DNA of 55,893 bases, from contig JBNJEA010000006.1 in NCBI GenBank assembly GCA_051745395.1, positions 1-55,893 on the forward strand, written 5' to 3'. Positions within the stretch are counted from its first letter, which is position 1, and every line of letters starts with the position of its first letter. A program made the translations under genes and the position numbers. A model generated the notes under the pieces. It searched no databases and was not told the origin of the DNA. It saw only the letters and a list, made by a program, of their open reading frames with translations. This DNA comes from JBNJEA01 sp051745395 (GTDB lineage: Bacteria; Desulfobacterota; Desulfobacteria; Desulfobacterales; Desulfosalsimonadaceae). Positions 48,110-55,893 of the stretch are shown here, piece after piece.

Positions 48110-48643
48110 TTATTTTGCCGTCTTGCCTGCTTTCCGCTGGATGAGTTCTTCCACGTATTTCACGCCCTTGCCCTTGTAAGGCTCAGGCGGACGCAGCTGC
48201 CGGATCGATGAGGCGGCAAAACCCAACTGCTGCTTGTTAATGCCGGACAACCGGAGCTGGTTTTTCTCGACTTCGGCACTGATGCCTTCGGGCAAAACGA
48301 AATGAATCGGATGGGAGTACCCCAGATGCAGGTTGACACTGTTGCCGCTGACTTCGGCCCGATACCCGATGCCGTTGATCTCCAGTGTCCGGGTAAAGCC
48401 CTGGCTGACCCCGGTGACCATGTTGGCCAGCAAGGCCCGAACTGTCCCCCAGTGTGTCTTGGCCTTTTTATCGTTTCGACGGACAGAGACCTGAATATGA
48501 TCTTCTTCCACGGTGACGTCCACATCCGGATGCACCGACTGGGTCAACGTCCCTTTCGGCCCTTCCACCGTCACCACATGATCGGTATACGTCACTTTCG
48601 TTTTTTCCGGTATCGGAATTGGTTTTTTCCCCACGCGAGACAT
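48110..48643 (-). CDS. rplF: 50S ribosomal protein L6
   Basis: A 177-residue L6 with MSRVGKKPIPIPEKTKV at the start and the two homologous halves; the second ends in the conserved PPEPYKGKGVKYVEELIQRKAGKTAK. It lies by the factor-binding site of the large subunit. Spacing to rpsH is 16 bases. Confidence 0.98.
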   Translation of the reverse strand: MSRVGKKPIPIPEKTKVTYTDHVVTVEGPKGTLTQSVHPDVDVTVEEDHIQVSVRRNDKKAKTHWGTVRALLANMVTGVSQGFTRTLEINGIGYRAEVSGNSVNLHLGYSHPIHFVLPEGISAEVEKNQLRLSGINKQQLGFAASSIRQLRPPEPYKGKGVKYVEELIQRKAGKTAK

Positions 48644-48659
48644 GAATTAACTCCTTGGA

Positions 48660-49058
48660 CTACCAAATATTGCAGAGGACTTCGCCGCCAGTGTTTGCCT
48701 TCACAGCCTGCCGATCGGTCAACAGCCCCTTCGGCGTCGACAACACGGAGATACCCAGTCCATTTAAAACCGGCTTGATTTCCGTTTTCTTGACATAGGT
48801 GCGCCGGCTGGGCTTGCTGGCCCGCTCCAGGCCATAGATCACGTGTTGCTCGTTTGCGTCGTATTTCAAATATACCCGCAAAATGCCCTGCTTGTTGTCC
48901 TTGATGAATTTGTAGTTTTTAATATAGCCTTCGCTTTTGAGCACCTCGGCCAATTTGGTCTTTATCCTGGAACCCGGAATATCGACACGCTTGTGTTTGG
49001 CTTTTCCGGCATTGCGGATACGGGTCAACATATCCGCCAGTGGATCACTCAATGACAT
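48660..49058 (-). CDS. rpsH: 30S ribosomal protein S8
   Basis: A 132-residue S8 with SDPLADMLTRIRNA at the start, RRTYVKKTEIKPVLNGLGISVLSTPKGLLTD near the end, and the final GGEVLCNIW. It binds the central domain of 16S rRNA and in E. coli represses the spc operon. An 89-base gap separates it from rpsN and holds no gene. Confidence 0.98.
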   Translation of the reverse strand: MSLSDPLADMLTRIRNAGKAKHKRVDIPGSRIKTKLAEVLKSEGYIKNYKFIKDNKQGILRVYLKYDANEQHVIYGLERASKPSRRTYVKKTEIKPVLNGLGISVLSTPKGLLTDRQAVKANTGGEVLCNIW

Positions 49059-49147
49059 GGTCTACTCCGTCATATGCATTGGATTGTATGGATTGACACC
49101 TTTGCCTGCTATCATTTTCGGCGCCCTTGCCTTGTCGAGGGCCCGGG

Positions 49148-49333
49148 CTACCAGCTCGATTTTTTTACACCCGGAAGCAGCCCTTCGGATGCCATATTCC
49201 GAAAACAGATCCGGCAAATGCCGAATTTGCGCAGAAAGCCCCTTGACCGACCACAAATTGGACACCGGTTGTATCGCCGGACCTCAAATTTCGGTTTCTT
49301 CACTGCCTTCATTCGAAGCGCTTTTCTGGCCAA
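49148..49333 (-). CDS. rpsN: 30S ribosomal protein S14, zinc-binding short form
   Basis: A 61-residue S14 of type Z. CPIC and CRIC pairs (YNRCPICGRSRGFLRKFGICRICFR) hold a zinc ion, and the protein ends with EGLLPGVKKSSW. The longer Cys-less form of enteric bacteria is absent. It lies between rplE and rpsH as usual. Confidence 0.98.
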   Translation of the reverse strand: MARKALRMKAVKKPKFEVRRYNRCPICGRSRGFLRKFGICRICFRNMASEGLLPGVKKSSW

Positions 49334-49380
49334 ACCTTCCTCCTTATTTTTCTACAATCTCGGCAAAAGTCGTGTTTTCG

Positions 49381-49917
49381 TTAATTGCGAAACGGCATAC
49401 CGAGCAGTCGCAGCAGCTCTTTGCCTTCTTCATTGCTCTTTGCCGTGGTGACAATGGTGATATTCATTCCTTTCACCGATTCGATCTTGTCATAATCGAT
49501 TTCCGGAAAAATAATCTGTTCCTTGACGCCGAGGGTATAATTGCCATACCCGTCAAAGGCCTTTCCCGATACACCCCGAAAATCGCGAACACGCGGCAGG
49601 GCGACATTGACGACCTTGTTGAAAAAATCATACATCCGCTTCTGGCGCAGCGTCACCATGCATCCGATTGGCATCCCCTCGCGCACCTTGAAGGCGGCGA
49701 CCGATTTCTTGGCCCGGGTCACCACCGGCGCCTGGCCGGTAATCGCCTTGATCTCTTCCTTGGCGGTATCGAGGACCTTGATATTTTGAATGGCTTCGCC
49801 GAGCCCCATGTTGACCACAACCTTGTCTAACCGCGGGATCTGGTGAACATTCCGATATTCAAAGGTCTCTTTGAGTTTGGCGACGACCTCGTTTTCATAA
49901 TAGGTTTTCAACGACAT
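49381..49917 (-). CDS. rplE: 50S ribosomal protein L5
   Basis: A 178-residue L5 with MSLKTYYENEVVAKLKETFEYRN at the start and PRLDKVVVNMGLGEA after it. GVKEQIIFPEIDYDKIESVKGMNITIVTTAKSNEEGKELL is the conserved C-terminal half. L5 binds 5S rRNA and contacts the P-site tRNA. Confidence 0.98.
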   Translation of the reverse strand: MSLKTYYENEVVAKLKETFEYRNVHQIPRLDKVVVNMGLGEAIQNIKVLDTAKEEIKAITGQAPVVTRAKKSVAAFKVREGMPIGCMVTLRQKRMYDFFNKVVNVALPRVRDFRGVSGKAFDGYGNYTLGVKEQIIFPEIDYDKIESVKGMNITIVTTAKSNEEGKELLRLLGMPFRN

Positions 49918-49948
49918 GAGTCCTTTCCCTCCGGGATAATCTCAGCAC

Positions 49949-50278
49949 TTAGGCATCAATACTTTCATTACACTTGGCGCATACCCGTACCTTTTTGCCG
50001 TCTTCCAACACTTTATGCCGCGTGCGTACGGGGGCAACACATTTATTGCAGATCAACATCACATTCGATGAGTGAATCAGCCCTTCACTTTCGACAATGC
50101 CGCCCTGGCGATTCTGAGGACCCGGTCGCAAATGCCGTTTGATCATGTTGACATTTTCAACCTGCACCCGGTTTTTTTTCTTATCGACACGGATCACTTT
50201 GCCGATTTTCCCCTTGTCCTTGCCGGCAATCACCTTGACTTTGTCTTCCGTTTTAATGCGCCTTTTTTCGTTTTCCAT
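49949..50278 (-). CDS. rplX: 50S ribosomal protein L24 with C-terminal Cys4 motif
   Basis: A 109-residue L24. The KOW motif lies in KVKVIAGKDKGKIGKVI, followed by VENVNMIKRHLRP. The C-terminus has two Cys pairs, CNKC and CAKC, that could form a zinc site; this extension occurs in part of the bacteria. L24 begins assembly of the large subunit. Confidence 0.98.
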   Translation of the reverse strand: MENEKRRIKTEDKVKVIAGKDKGKIGKVIRVDKKKNRVQVENVNMIKRHLRPGPQNRQGGIVESEGLIHSSNVMLICNKCVAPVRTRHKVLEDGKKVRVCAKCNESIDA

Positions 50279-50312
50279 GATCCGTTTCCCTCTGAGCCAA
50301 TCTTTTCAATTT

Positions 50313-50681
50313 TTAAAGCACCTCGGGTGCCAATGAGATAATTTTCATGAACCGACTCGCCCGCAGCTCCCGGGCCACCGGCCCGAAAATACGGGTGCCG
50401 ATCGGCTCGCGGTTGACATTAATGAGCACGGCGGAATTGTCATCGAAACGGATATATGACCCGTCCGGGCGCCGGATTTCTTTTTTGGTCCGAACCACCA
50501 CCGCCTTTAGCACCTCGCCTTTTTTGACCTTGGAATTCGGGATGGCCTCTTTGACCGAGACCACGATGATATCGCCGATACTGGCATAGCGCCGGCGCGT
50601 ACCACCGAGGATCTTCATGCAATAGACTTCTTTCGCCCCCGAATTATCTGCAACAGATAATCTCGTTTCCGCCTGAATCAT
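50313..50681 (-). CDS. rplN: 50S ribosomal protein L14
   Basis: A 122-residue L14 with MIQAETRLSVADNSGAKEV at the start, KGEVLKAVVVRTKKEIRRPDGSYIRFDDNSAVLIN in the middle, and GTRIFGPVARELR near the end. It binds near the sarcin-ricin side of the large subunit and is the contact of the silencing factor RsfS. The gap to rpsQ is 18 bases. Confidence 0.98.
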   Translation of the reverse strand: MIQAETRLSVADNSGAKEVYCMKILGGTRRRYASIGDIIVVSVKEAIPNSKVKKGEVLKAVVVRTKKEIRRPDGSYIRFDDNSAVLINVNREPIGTRIFGPVARELRASRFMKIISLAPEVL

Positions 50682-50699
50682 TTTTCGTCCCCTATAGCA

Positions 50700-50960
50700 T
50701 CAAACCGCTTTTTCAATGACCTGGCTGACTCGCCAACGCTTGCGTTTGCTCAACGGCCGGGCTTCGGTAATCATTACTGTATCGCCGATGCCACAGGCAT
50801 TGGCCTGGTCATGGGCTGCGAACTTGGCCCGCCGCCTTACGTATTTTTTGTAAACCGGATGACTTACGAGTCTTTCCACCTGAACCGTTACGGTCTTGTC
50901 CATCTTGTTGCTCAAAACCGTGCCCACCAATTGTCGTTTTGTCCCTCGTTGTTTATTCAT
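50700..50960 (-). CDS. rpsQ: 30S ribosomal protein S17
   Basis: An 86-residue OB-fold protein: RGTKRQLVGTVLSNKMDKTVTVQVERLVSHPVYKKY followed by HDQANACGIGDTVMITEARPLSK. It binds the 5' domain of 16S rRNA early in assembly. It follows rpmC by 16 bases. Confidence 0.98.
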   Translation of the reverse strand: MNKQRGTKRQLVGTVLSNKMDKTVTVQVERLVSHPVYKKYVRRRAKFAAHDQANACGIGDTVMITEARPLSKRKRWRVSQVIEKAV

Positions 50961-50976
50961 AGCAACCCGTCATTTT

Positions 50977-51174
50977 CTAACTGAGGTTTATCTCTTTTTC
51001 CCGTCTTATGGTCTTTACCCGGGCAATATCGCGCCGGATCTGCTTGATCCGCGTAGGGCTTTCGAGTTGCCCGGTCTTGTGCTGAAAACGCAGATTGAAA
51101 TACGATTCGACGAGCTCCTTTAGTTGGCCGTCGATTTCTTCAACGCTCATGCCGCGAATTTCGCTTGATTCCAT
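50977..51174 (-). CDS. rpmC: 50S ribosomal protein L29
   Basis: A 65-residue helical hairpin protein with LKELVESYFNLRFQHKTGQLESPTRIKQIRRDIARVKTI. Its ATG overlaps the rplP stop by one base (TAATG), so it is coupled to rplP. It lies at the tunnel exit, near the SRP and trigger factor site. Confidence 0.98.
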   Translation of the reverse strand: MESSEIRGMSVEEIDGQLKELVESYFNLRFQHKTGQLESPTRIKQIRRDIARVKTIRREKEINLS

Positions 51175-51587
51175 TATGTCTGGCTCCTTTCAACGACTTT
51201 CGTTTTAATCGGAAGCTTGTGCGATGCCAGCCGTAACGCCTCAAAAGCCAGTTCCCGGGGAACGCCTTCCATTTCATATAAGATCCGACCCGGCTTGATC
51301 ACCGCAACCCAGGACTCCGGCGCGCCTTTGCCCTTGCCCATGCGGACTTCCGCCGGTTTCTTGGAGATGGGTTTGTCCGGAAAAATCCGGATCCACATTT
51401 TCCCGCCGCGCTTGACCCGGCGGGTCATGGCAATACGGGCGGCTTCAATCTGGCGGGATGTAATCCAGCCGCATTCCATGGCTTCGAGCCCATAATCGCC
51501 GAAATTCAGTTGCGAGCCGCGATAGGCCTTGCCCTGCATGCGGCCTTTCTGAACCTTTCTAAATTTTACCTTCTTCGGACTCAGCAT
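51174..51587 (-). CDS. rplP: 50S ribosomal protein L16
   Basis: A 137-residue L16, MLSPKKVKFRKVQKGRMQGK at the start, then RVKRGGKMWIRIFPDKPISKKPAEVRMGKGKG. The Arg in the GRMQ.. to RMGKGKG region where E. coli L16 is hydroxylated (Arg81) is present as the Arg of EVRMGKGKG. It contacts A-site tRNA. Confidence 0.98.
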   Translation of the reverse strand: MLSPKKVKFRKVQKGRMQGKAYRGSQLNFGDYGLEAMECGWITSRQIEAARIAMTRRVKRGGKMWIRIFPDKPISKKPAEVRMGKGKGAPESWVAVIKPGRILYEMEGVPRELAFEALRLASHKLPIKTKVVERSQT

Positions 51588-51607
51588 TGTCTTTGTCTCC
51601 CTCTATA

Positions 51608-52264
51608 TTACTTCTGGTCTTCCGCCAGAGCCTCATCCTGCAAAATTTCGCCCTTGAAGATATAGACCTTGACCCCGATGGTCCCGTAGGTGGTCTCGGC
51701 AACTCCGAGGCCGTAATCAATGTCGGCGCGCAGGGTGTGCAAGGGAATACGGCCTTCTTTGTACCACTCGACCCGCGCCATTTCAGCCCCGCCGAGCCGG
51801 CCGGAACAGATAATTTTCACCCCCTGGGCCCCGAATCGCATGGCCGATGACACGCAGCGCTTCATGGCGCGTCGGAAAGCCACCCGGCGAACCAACTGGT
51901 TGGCCACGTTTTCCGCGACGAGCTGGGCATCGAGTTCGGGTTTGCGGACCTCCTGGATATCGACCATGACCTCCTGGGATGAGACCTGCTTTTCGAGTTC
52001 CTTTTTCAGCGCCTCGATCTCCGCGCCCTTCTTGCCGATGACAATACCCGGCCGCGACGCATAGATCCGCAATTTGATCCGCTTGGAGGACCGCTCGATC
52101 TCAATCTTGGAAATGCCGGCATGAAACAGCCGCTTTTTCAAGAATTGCCGAATTTTATGGTCCTCGTACACATAGTACGGGTAATCTTTTCCGGCATACC
52201 ACCGCGAACTCCAGGTACGGTTGATGCCCAGCCGCATGCCTATCGGATTGACTTTCTGACCCAA
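51608..52264 (-). CDS. rpsC: 30S ribosomal protein S3
   Basis: A 218-residue S3 starting MGQKVNPIGMRLGINRTW. The KH domain has GIVIGKKGAEIEALKKEL, and the C-terminal domain has ISCSGRLGGAEMAR-like sequence (IICSGRLGG) and DIDYGLGVAETTYGTIGVKVY. It lies at the mRNA entry and has helicase activity with S4 and S5. Confidence 0.98.
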   Translation of the reverse strand: MGQKVNPIGMRLGINRTWSSRWYAGKDYPYYVYEDHKIRQFLKKRLFHAGISKIEIERSSKRIKLRIYASRPGIVIGKKGAEIEALKKELEKQVSSQEVMVDIQEVRKPELDAQLVAENVANQLVRRVAFRRAMKRCVSSAMRFGAQGVKIICSGRLGGAEMARVEWYKEGRIPLHTLRADIDYGLGVAETTYGTIGVKVYIFKGEILQDEALAEDQK

Positions 52265-52281
52265 ACCCTGACCTCCTTGTT

Positions 52282-52620
52282 TTATGCGCTGCCTTCGGCG
52301 ACGATGACGGTTATGTGACTGGTTCGCTTCAATATCCGCGTCGCTCTTCCCCGGGCCCTGGGACGGAATCGCTTCAGCATGGGCCCTTCATCCACAATGA
52401 TGTTTTTAATCACCAGGGCGTCGACATCAATATCGGGGTTCTGGTCGGCATTGGCCACGGCGGACCGGACAATTTTTTCGACCATCTGTGCAGCCTTCTG
52501 CGGCATGAACTTAAGTGTGTTCATGCCGGATTCAACCGGTTTTCCCTTTACGGTGCCAACCACCTGGCGAACCTTTTGCGGCGATATACGCATATACTTT
52601 CCTGTCGCCTTGACATCCAT
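52282..52620 (-). CDS. rplV: 50S ribosomal protein L22
   Basis: A 112-residue L22 if the ATG at 52620 is used (MDVKATGKYMRISPQKVR), which matches the usual family N-terminus and has GAGG about 9 bases upstream; an ATG three codons earlier (52629) has that sequence directly against it. The tunnel loop has MLKRFRPRARGRATRILKRTSHI. Its hairpin lines the exit tunnel by the macrolide site. Confidence 0.97.
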   Translation of the reverse strand: MDVKATGKYMRISPQKVRQVVGTVKGKPVESGMNTLKFMPQKAAQMVEKIVRSAVANADQNPDIDVDALVIKNIIVDEGPMLKRFRPRARGRATRILKRTSHITVIVAEGSA

Positions 52621-52643
52621 ATCCGCCATCCTCGAGTTCTTTT

Positions 52644-52925
52644 TTATTTCTTCATTTTCGATTTTTTGTCACCGGCATGCCCGTAGAAAGTGCGTGTCGG
52701 AGAAAACTCCCCGAGCTTGTGGCCCACCATGTTCTCCGAGACAAACACCGGGATAAACTTCTTCCCATTATGTACCGCAAGGGTCAGCCCGACCATTTCC
52801 GGAATAATTGTCGAGCGTCTCGACCAGGTTTTAATGACCTTGGCACTTCTCGATTCCTGGGCGGAAACGACCTTGTCAAACAACTTGGGTTCGATGTACG
52901 GCCCTTTTTTTAATGAACGCGGCAT
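52644..52925 (-). CDS. rpsS: 30S ribosomal protein S19
   Basis: A 93-residue S19, MPRSLKKGPYIEPKLFDKV at the start, then TWSRRSTIIPEMVGLTLAVHNGKKFIPV and LGEFSPTRTFYGHAGDKK. It lies in the head of the small subunit next to S13. A 63-base gap separates it from rplB. Confidence 0.98.
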   Translation of the reverse strand: MPRSLKKGPYIEPKLFDKVVSAQESRSAKVIKTWSRRSTIIPEMVGLTLAVHNGKKFIPVFVSENMVGHKLGEFSPTRTFYGHAGDKKSKMKK

Positions 52926-52988
52926 AATCGCTCCTGTCCACGATTGCTTTGTTGATGCTTCCGAATCGTTTATTGCATTCGAATGAAA

Positions 52989-53813
52989 TTATTTTCGGCG
53001 CTTGACGATCAAACGCTGGCTCTGCTTGTTGGTATTGCGGGTGCGCAATCCCTTGGTCGGCTTGCCCCAGGGTGTACATGGGTGACGTCCGCCGGAGGAG
53101 CGTCCTTCGCCACCGCCCATCGGGTGATCCACCGGGTTCATGACCACGCCCCGGGTATGGGGCCGTCTTCCCAGCGCCCGTTTGCGGCCGGCCTTGCCGA
53201 GAGAAACATTGGAATGCGCACTGTTGCCGATCTGGCCGATGGTAGCCCTGCAAGTCGTCAGAACCATGCGCACTTCGCCCGAGGGCAGTTTCACCGTGGC
53301 ATACTTGCCCTCCCGGGCCATTAACTGGGCAAACCCGCCGGCGCTTTTCACCATCTGACCGCCGCGGCCCACCCGCAACTCAATATTGTGAATGTGGGTG
53401 CCTAGCGGAATCCGGGAAAGCGGCAGGCAATTGCCGGGGCGGATTTCGGCCTCCGGGCCGGCCATGACGCGATCGCCCACGTTGAGTTTGGCCGGGGCCA
53501 GAATGTAGCGCTTTTCACCGTCGACATAATGCAGCAGCGCAATGCGCGACGAGCGGTTCGGGTCATATTCAATCGCGGCCACCTTGGCCGGCACGCCTTC
53601 CTTGTCGCGCTTGAAATCAATAATCCGATAATAGCGTTTGTTGCCGCCGCCGCGATGCCGTGCCGTGATCCGACCGTTTGCGTTCCGGCCTCCGGTTTTT
53701 TTGATGATCCTGGTCAGCCGCTTTTCCGGTTTGGTCTTGGTAACCTCTTCATAGGTTGAATATGTCTGAAACCGGCGGCCATGTGATGTCGGTTTTACCT
53801 TTTTCGTCGCCAT
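52989..53813 (-). CDS. rplB: 50S ribosomal protein L2
   Basis: A 274-residue L2 with ARHRGGGNKRYYRIIDFKRDK near the start and the highly conserved NPVDHPMGGGEGRSSGGRHP, which holds the His needed for peptidyl transferase centre assembly. The end is GLRTRNTNKQSQRLIVKRRK. It is one of the largest, most conserved proteins of the large subunit. Confidence 0.99.
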   Translation of the reverse strand: MATKKVKPTSHGRRFQTYSTYEEVTKTKPEKRLTRIIKKTGGRNANGRITARHRGGGNKRYYRIIDFKRDKEGVPAKVAAIEYDPNRSSRIALLHYVDGEKRYILAPAKLNVGDRVMAGPEAEIRPGNCLPLSRIPLGTHIHNIELRVGRGGQMVKSAGGFAQLMAREGKYATVKLPSGEVRMVLTTCRATIGQIGNSAHSNVSLGKAGRKRALGRRPHTRGVVMNPVDHPMGGGEGRSSGGRHPCTPWGKPTKGLRTRNTNKQSQRLIVKRRK

Positions 53814-53828
53814 TTAGATCCACTCCAC

Positions 53829-54116
53829 TTATACGCCTTCGAAAAATTTAATCCGCTGTCCGGGGGCAAGGCTTACAATGGCCTTTTTCCAGTCCTTGCG
53901 TTTGCCGATGATCCGTCCGCGCCGCTTTTTCTTGCCTTTGACCTGAACGGTGCGCACCGAAGCCACACGGACATCGAAAATCGATTCGATGGCTTTCCGG
54001 ATTTCCACGCGATTGGCGGAAGGGGCCACCTCGAAGGTCACCTTGTTTAGCATTTCTTTCTGCAGGTTGGTCTTTTCCGTATCGACCGGACCTTTTATGA
54101 CTTCATATTCTCTCAT
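53829..54116 (-). CDS. rplW: 50S ribosomal protein L23
   Basis: A 95-residue L23 with EVIKGPVDTEKTNLQKEMLNKVTFEVAPSANRVEIRKAIE, then VRTVQVKGKKKRRGRIIGKRKDWKKAIV. It forms the docking site for trigger factor and SRP at the tunnel exit. It overlaps rplD by four bases (ATGA). Confidence 0.98.
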   Translation of the reverse strand: MREYEVIKGPVDTEKTNLQKEMLNKVTFEVAPSANRVEIRKAIESIFDVRVASVRTVQVKGKKKRRGRIIGKRKDWKKAIVSLAPGQRIKFFEGV

Positions 54117-54736
54117 GCAGCCAGCCTCCCCTCAATTGCCTTAATCGATGGTTCGAGCAGTACGAGGGCATCGTGATTTAAGATATCGTAGACATTTAAA
54201 CCCTCGACCCGCAGCACCTTGACACCGGGTATGTTTCGCGATGACAGTTCCAGGGTTTCATCCTTTTCGCTTGTGACGATCAAAGGCTTTTTCGCTCCCA
54301 GTTGCGCCAGGGCGCTTGCGACCGTTTTGGTCTTGACCTGATCCAGCCCGAAGCGGTCGATCACGATGACGGACTGGTTCTGCATCTTGCTGGAAAGGGC
54401 CATTTTCAAAGCCAGGCGCCGTACCTTCTTGGGCATCTTAATGGCGTGTGACCGGGGATCCGGTCCGAAAGTGACCCCGCCGCCCCGTAGAAGCGGCGTC
54501 TTAATATCGCCCCGGCGGGCGCGGCCGGTGCCCTTCTGGCGAAACTGCTTGGCGGTGGAACCTTTCACATCCGATCGACGTTTCACCGATGCGGTTCCTT
54601 TACGGCGTCCGGCCAACTGCATTTTAACTACATCATGCAGTACACTCTTTTTTACCGTCACGTTGAAAATCTCGTCGGTCAGATCGACTTCCGACACCTT
54701 TTCCCCGTTTGTATTTTTGACCTCAACGACAGCCAT
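54113..54736 (-). CDS. rplD: 50S ribosomal protein L4
   Basis: A 207-residue L4. The extended loop KQKGTGRARRGDIKTPLLRGGGVTFGP (FRQKGTGRAR) reaches into the exit tunnel. In E. coli L4 also controls the S10 operon; no equivalent leader can be judged because the region upstream of tuf is outside the window. A 98-base gap to rplC has no gene. Confidence 0.98.
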   Translation of the reverse strand: MAVVEVKNTNGEKVSEVDLTDEIFNVTVKKSVLHDVVKMQLAGRRKGTASVKRRSDVKGSTAKQFRQKGTGRARRGDIKTPLLRGGGVTFGPDPRSHAIKMPKKVRRLALKMALSSKMQNQSVIVIDRFGLDQVKTKTVASALAQLGAKKPLIVTSEKDETLELSSRNIPGVKVLRVEGLNVYDILNHDALVLLEPSIKAIEGRLAA

Positions 54737-54834
54737 GGTCTCCCTCTTTATCTATTGCCGAAATCGTCGGGACGGCGCCGATTGCGGGCGCCTTCTCTGC
54801 CGGCATTTTGCCAACGGCGTTTTCAATCCTAGCC

Positions 54835-55455
54835 TTAGGTTTTCTGTAATTCGATCACCGCGTTGACCGGACCCGGTACTGCGCCCTTGACGAGCAGCAA
54901 ATTCTGATCCGGACGGATATCGACGACTTCCAGGTTGCGCATGGTCTGACGGGCATTTCCGTAGCGACCGGGCATTTTCTTGCCCTTGGCTACCTTCGAC
55001 GGCCAGGCGCTCATCCCGATGGCACCCGGTTCCCGGTAATTTCTGCTGCCGTGGGTTTTGCGGCCCAGGCTAAAGCCATGCCGCTTGGTCACACCGGCAA
55101 ATCCACGCCCCTTGGTCTTGCCGACCACGTTGATTTTATCGCCAACGGAAAACATATCAAGGGACACGGTCTGGCCGGCCTGGAAATCGTCGGGGTTTTC
55201 CACGGAAAACTCCCGGAGAATCGAGTAACACCGCCCGCCGCTTTTATCGAAATGCCCCTGCAGCGGCTTGGTTGCCCGGGCCTTTTTCTTTTCCCCGAAA
55301 CCGAGCTGCAAGGCATTGTAGCCATCGTTGCCCTTTGTTTTCACCTGGGTCACCGTGCACGGGCCGGCCTGGATAACGGTTACCGGTATGTACTGGCCGT
55401 TGCTGCCGAACAGGCTGGTCATCCCCAGTTTTTTGCCTAACATTCCATTGCTCAT
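54835..55455 (-). CDS. rplC: 50S ribosomal protein L3
   Basis: A 206-residue L3 with GMLGKKLGMTSLFGSNGQYIPVTVIQAGPC and RGFAGVTKRHGF. The loop GAIGMSAWPSKVAKGKKMPG corresponds to the E. coli loop carrying the glutamine methylated by PrmB; no Gln is present in this stretch. It is a primary assembly protein near the peptidyl transferase centre. Confidence 0.98.
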   Translation of the reverse strand: MSNGMLGKKLGMTSLFGSNGQYIPVTVIQAGPCTVTQVKTKGNDGYNALQLGFGEKKKARATKPLQGHFDKSGGRCYSILREFSVENPDDFQAGQTVSLDMFSVGDKINVVGKTKGRGFAGVTKRHGFSLGRKTHGSRNYREPGAIGMSAWPSKVAKGKKMPGRYGNARQTMRNLEVVDIRPDQNLLLVKGAVPGPVNAVIELQKT

Positions 55456-55470
55456 AACGTCACCAAGTCC

Positions 55471-55782
55471 CTACAATTTGATATCCACATCAACACCCGG
55501 GGACAGGTCGAGCTTCATCAACGCATCGACTGTCTGCTGCGTGGGGTCCTGAATATCTAACAGCCGTTTGTGAGTGCGTACTTCAAACTGCTCCCGTGAC
55601 TTCTTGTTCACGTGCGGGGATCGCAGCACGGTGTACTTGTTAATCCGGGTCGGAAGCGGTATCGGTCCGACGACTTTCGCCCCTGTCTTTTTGGCCGTAT
55701 CCACGATGTCCCGGACGGACTGATCCAGGAGCTGATAGTCATAGGCTCTTAAGCGGATTCGGATTTTCGTGTTTGTAATCAT
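55471..55782 (-). CDS. rpsJ: 30S ribosomal protein S10
   Basis: A 103-residue S10 with KIRIRLRAYDYQLLDQSVRDIVDTAKKTGA, PIPLPTRINKYTVLRSPHVNKKSREQFE. It is the first ribosomal gene of the S10 operon and also the NusE subunit of antitermination complexes. It follows tuf by 11 bases. Confidence 0.99.
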   Translation of the reverse strand: MITNTKIRIRLRAYDYQLLDQSVRDIVDTAKKTGAKVVGPIPLPTRINKYTVLRSPHVNKKSREQFEVRTHKRLLDIQDPTQQTVDALMKLDLSPGVDVDIKL

Positions 55783-55793
55783 GTTCTTTTTAC

Positions 55794-55893
55794 CTATTCG
55801 ATTATTTCACCGACAACGCCGGCGCCGACCGTGCGGCCGCCTTCACGGACCGCAAACCGCAATTCCTTTTCCATGGCGATCGGGGTGATTAAC
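55794..55893 (-). CDS. tuf: Elongation factor Tu, C-terminal end only
   Basis: Only the last 32 codons and the TAG stop (55794-55796) are in the window; the gene runs off the right edge. The translation ends PIAMEKELRFAVREGGRTVG then AGVVGEIIE, the conserved end of EF-Tu domain III. EF-Tu delivers aminoacyl-tRNA to the ribosome. Its position before rpsJ is standard in the str-S10 region. Confidence 0.95.
   Translation of the reverse strand, partial: LITPIAMEKELRFAVREGGRTVGAGVVGEIIE

Noticed and set aside
54737..54834. Regulatory leader between rplC and rplD
   Set aside because: No clear hairpin or conserved leader pattern could be made out in the 98 bases, so no site is claimed.

Overview
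The window looks like chromosomal DNA of an anaerobic, probably sulfate-reducing member of the Desulfobacterota (former Deltaproteobacteria, Desulfobacteraceae/Desulfosarcinaceae type). The reasons are a complete qrcABCD-type menaquinone reductase locus next to ResB/CcsA cytochrome c maturation genes, HypA/HypB nickel maturation genes, many lipoproteins, moderately GC-rich DNA, and dispersed palindromic repeats of a kind I associate with this group. No rRNA, phage, transposase or CRISPR array was seen.

Layout. (1) 17-6586 (+): a lipid-modification cluster with a chalcone isomerase-like periplasmic protein, a GPH-type MFS carrier, a DUF1295 membrane protein, a cyclopropane-synthase-like SAM methyltransferase with all key residues, an FAD amine-oxidase-like protein and a DUF1365 protein. 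It resembles the cyclopropane/furan fatty acid loci of aerobic proteobacteria. (2) 6902-9873: EVE protein, alanine-rich lipoprotein, L,D-transpeptidase and hypAB. (3) 10094-15144 (+): the most unusual block, a GrpE-like protein, a lidless Hsp70 and a membrane-anchored protein with two degenerate J-like modules, an internal repeat and a C-terminal DUF1566 domain. I read it as a dedicated, possibly envelope-facing, Hsp70 system. (4) 15177-18429: an unknown protein, a lipoprotein-type SppA, a QTMAN-like glycosyltransferase and tRNA-Ala(GGC). (5) 18868-29524: a PpiD-like foldase, zinc-ribbon protein, PiT phosphate transporter with its DUF47 partner, M16 protease, DUF362 protein, a 0.6-kb non-coding region with large palindromes, and an LpoB/COG3014 lipoprotein pair.

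(6) 29746-37540 (+): cytochrome c assembly proteins ResB and CcsA/CcsB, then qrcA-B-C-D and a 56-residue membrane ORF. The assembly genes would attach haem to QrcA, and the complex would pass periplasmic electrons to menaquinone for sulfate respiration. (7) 37645-41574 (+): murA and comEC. (8) 41703-55893 (-): one continuous S10-spc-alpha ribosomal super-operon read right to left, from the 3' end of tuf through rpsJ to rpoA-rplQ, with secY and infA included and ending at an intrinsic terminator facing comEC.

The gene calls for enzymes and ribosomal proteins rest on conserved motifs read by eye. Start sites were chosen from ribosome binding sites and signal peptides. Functions of the Hsp70 block, the 245-residue unknown, the 56-residue ORF and the repeats are inference.
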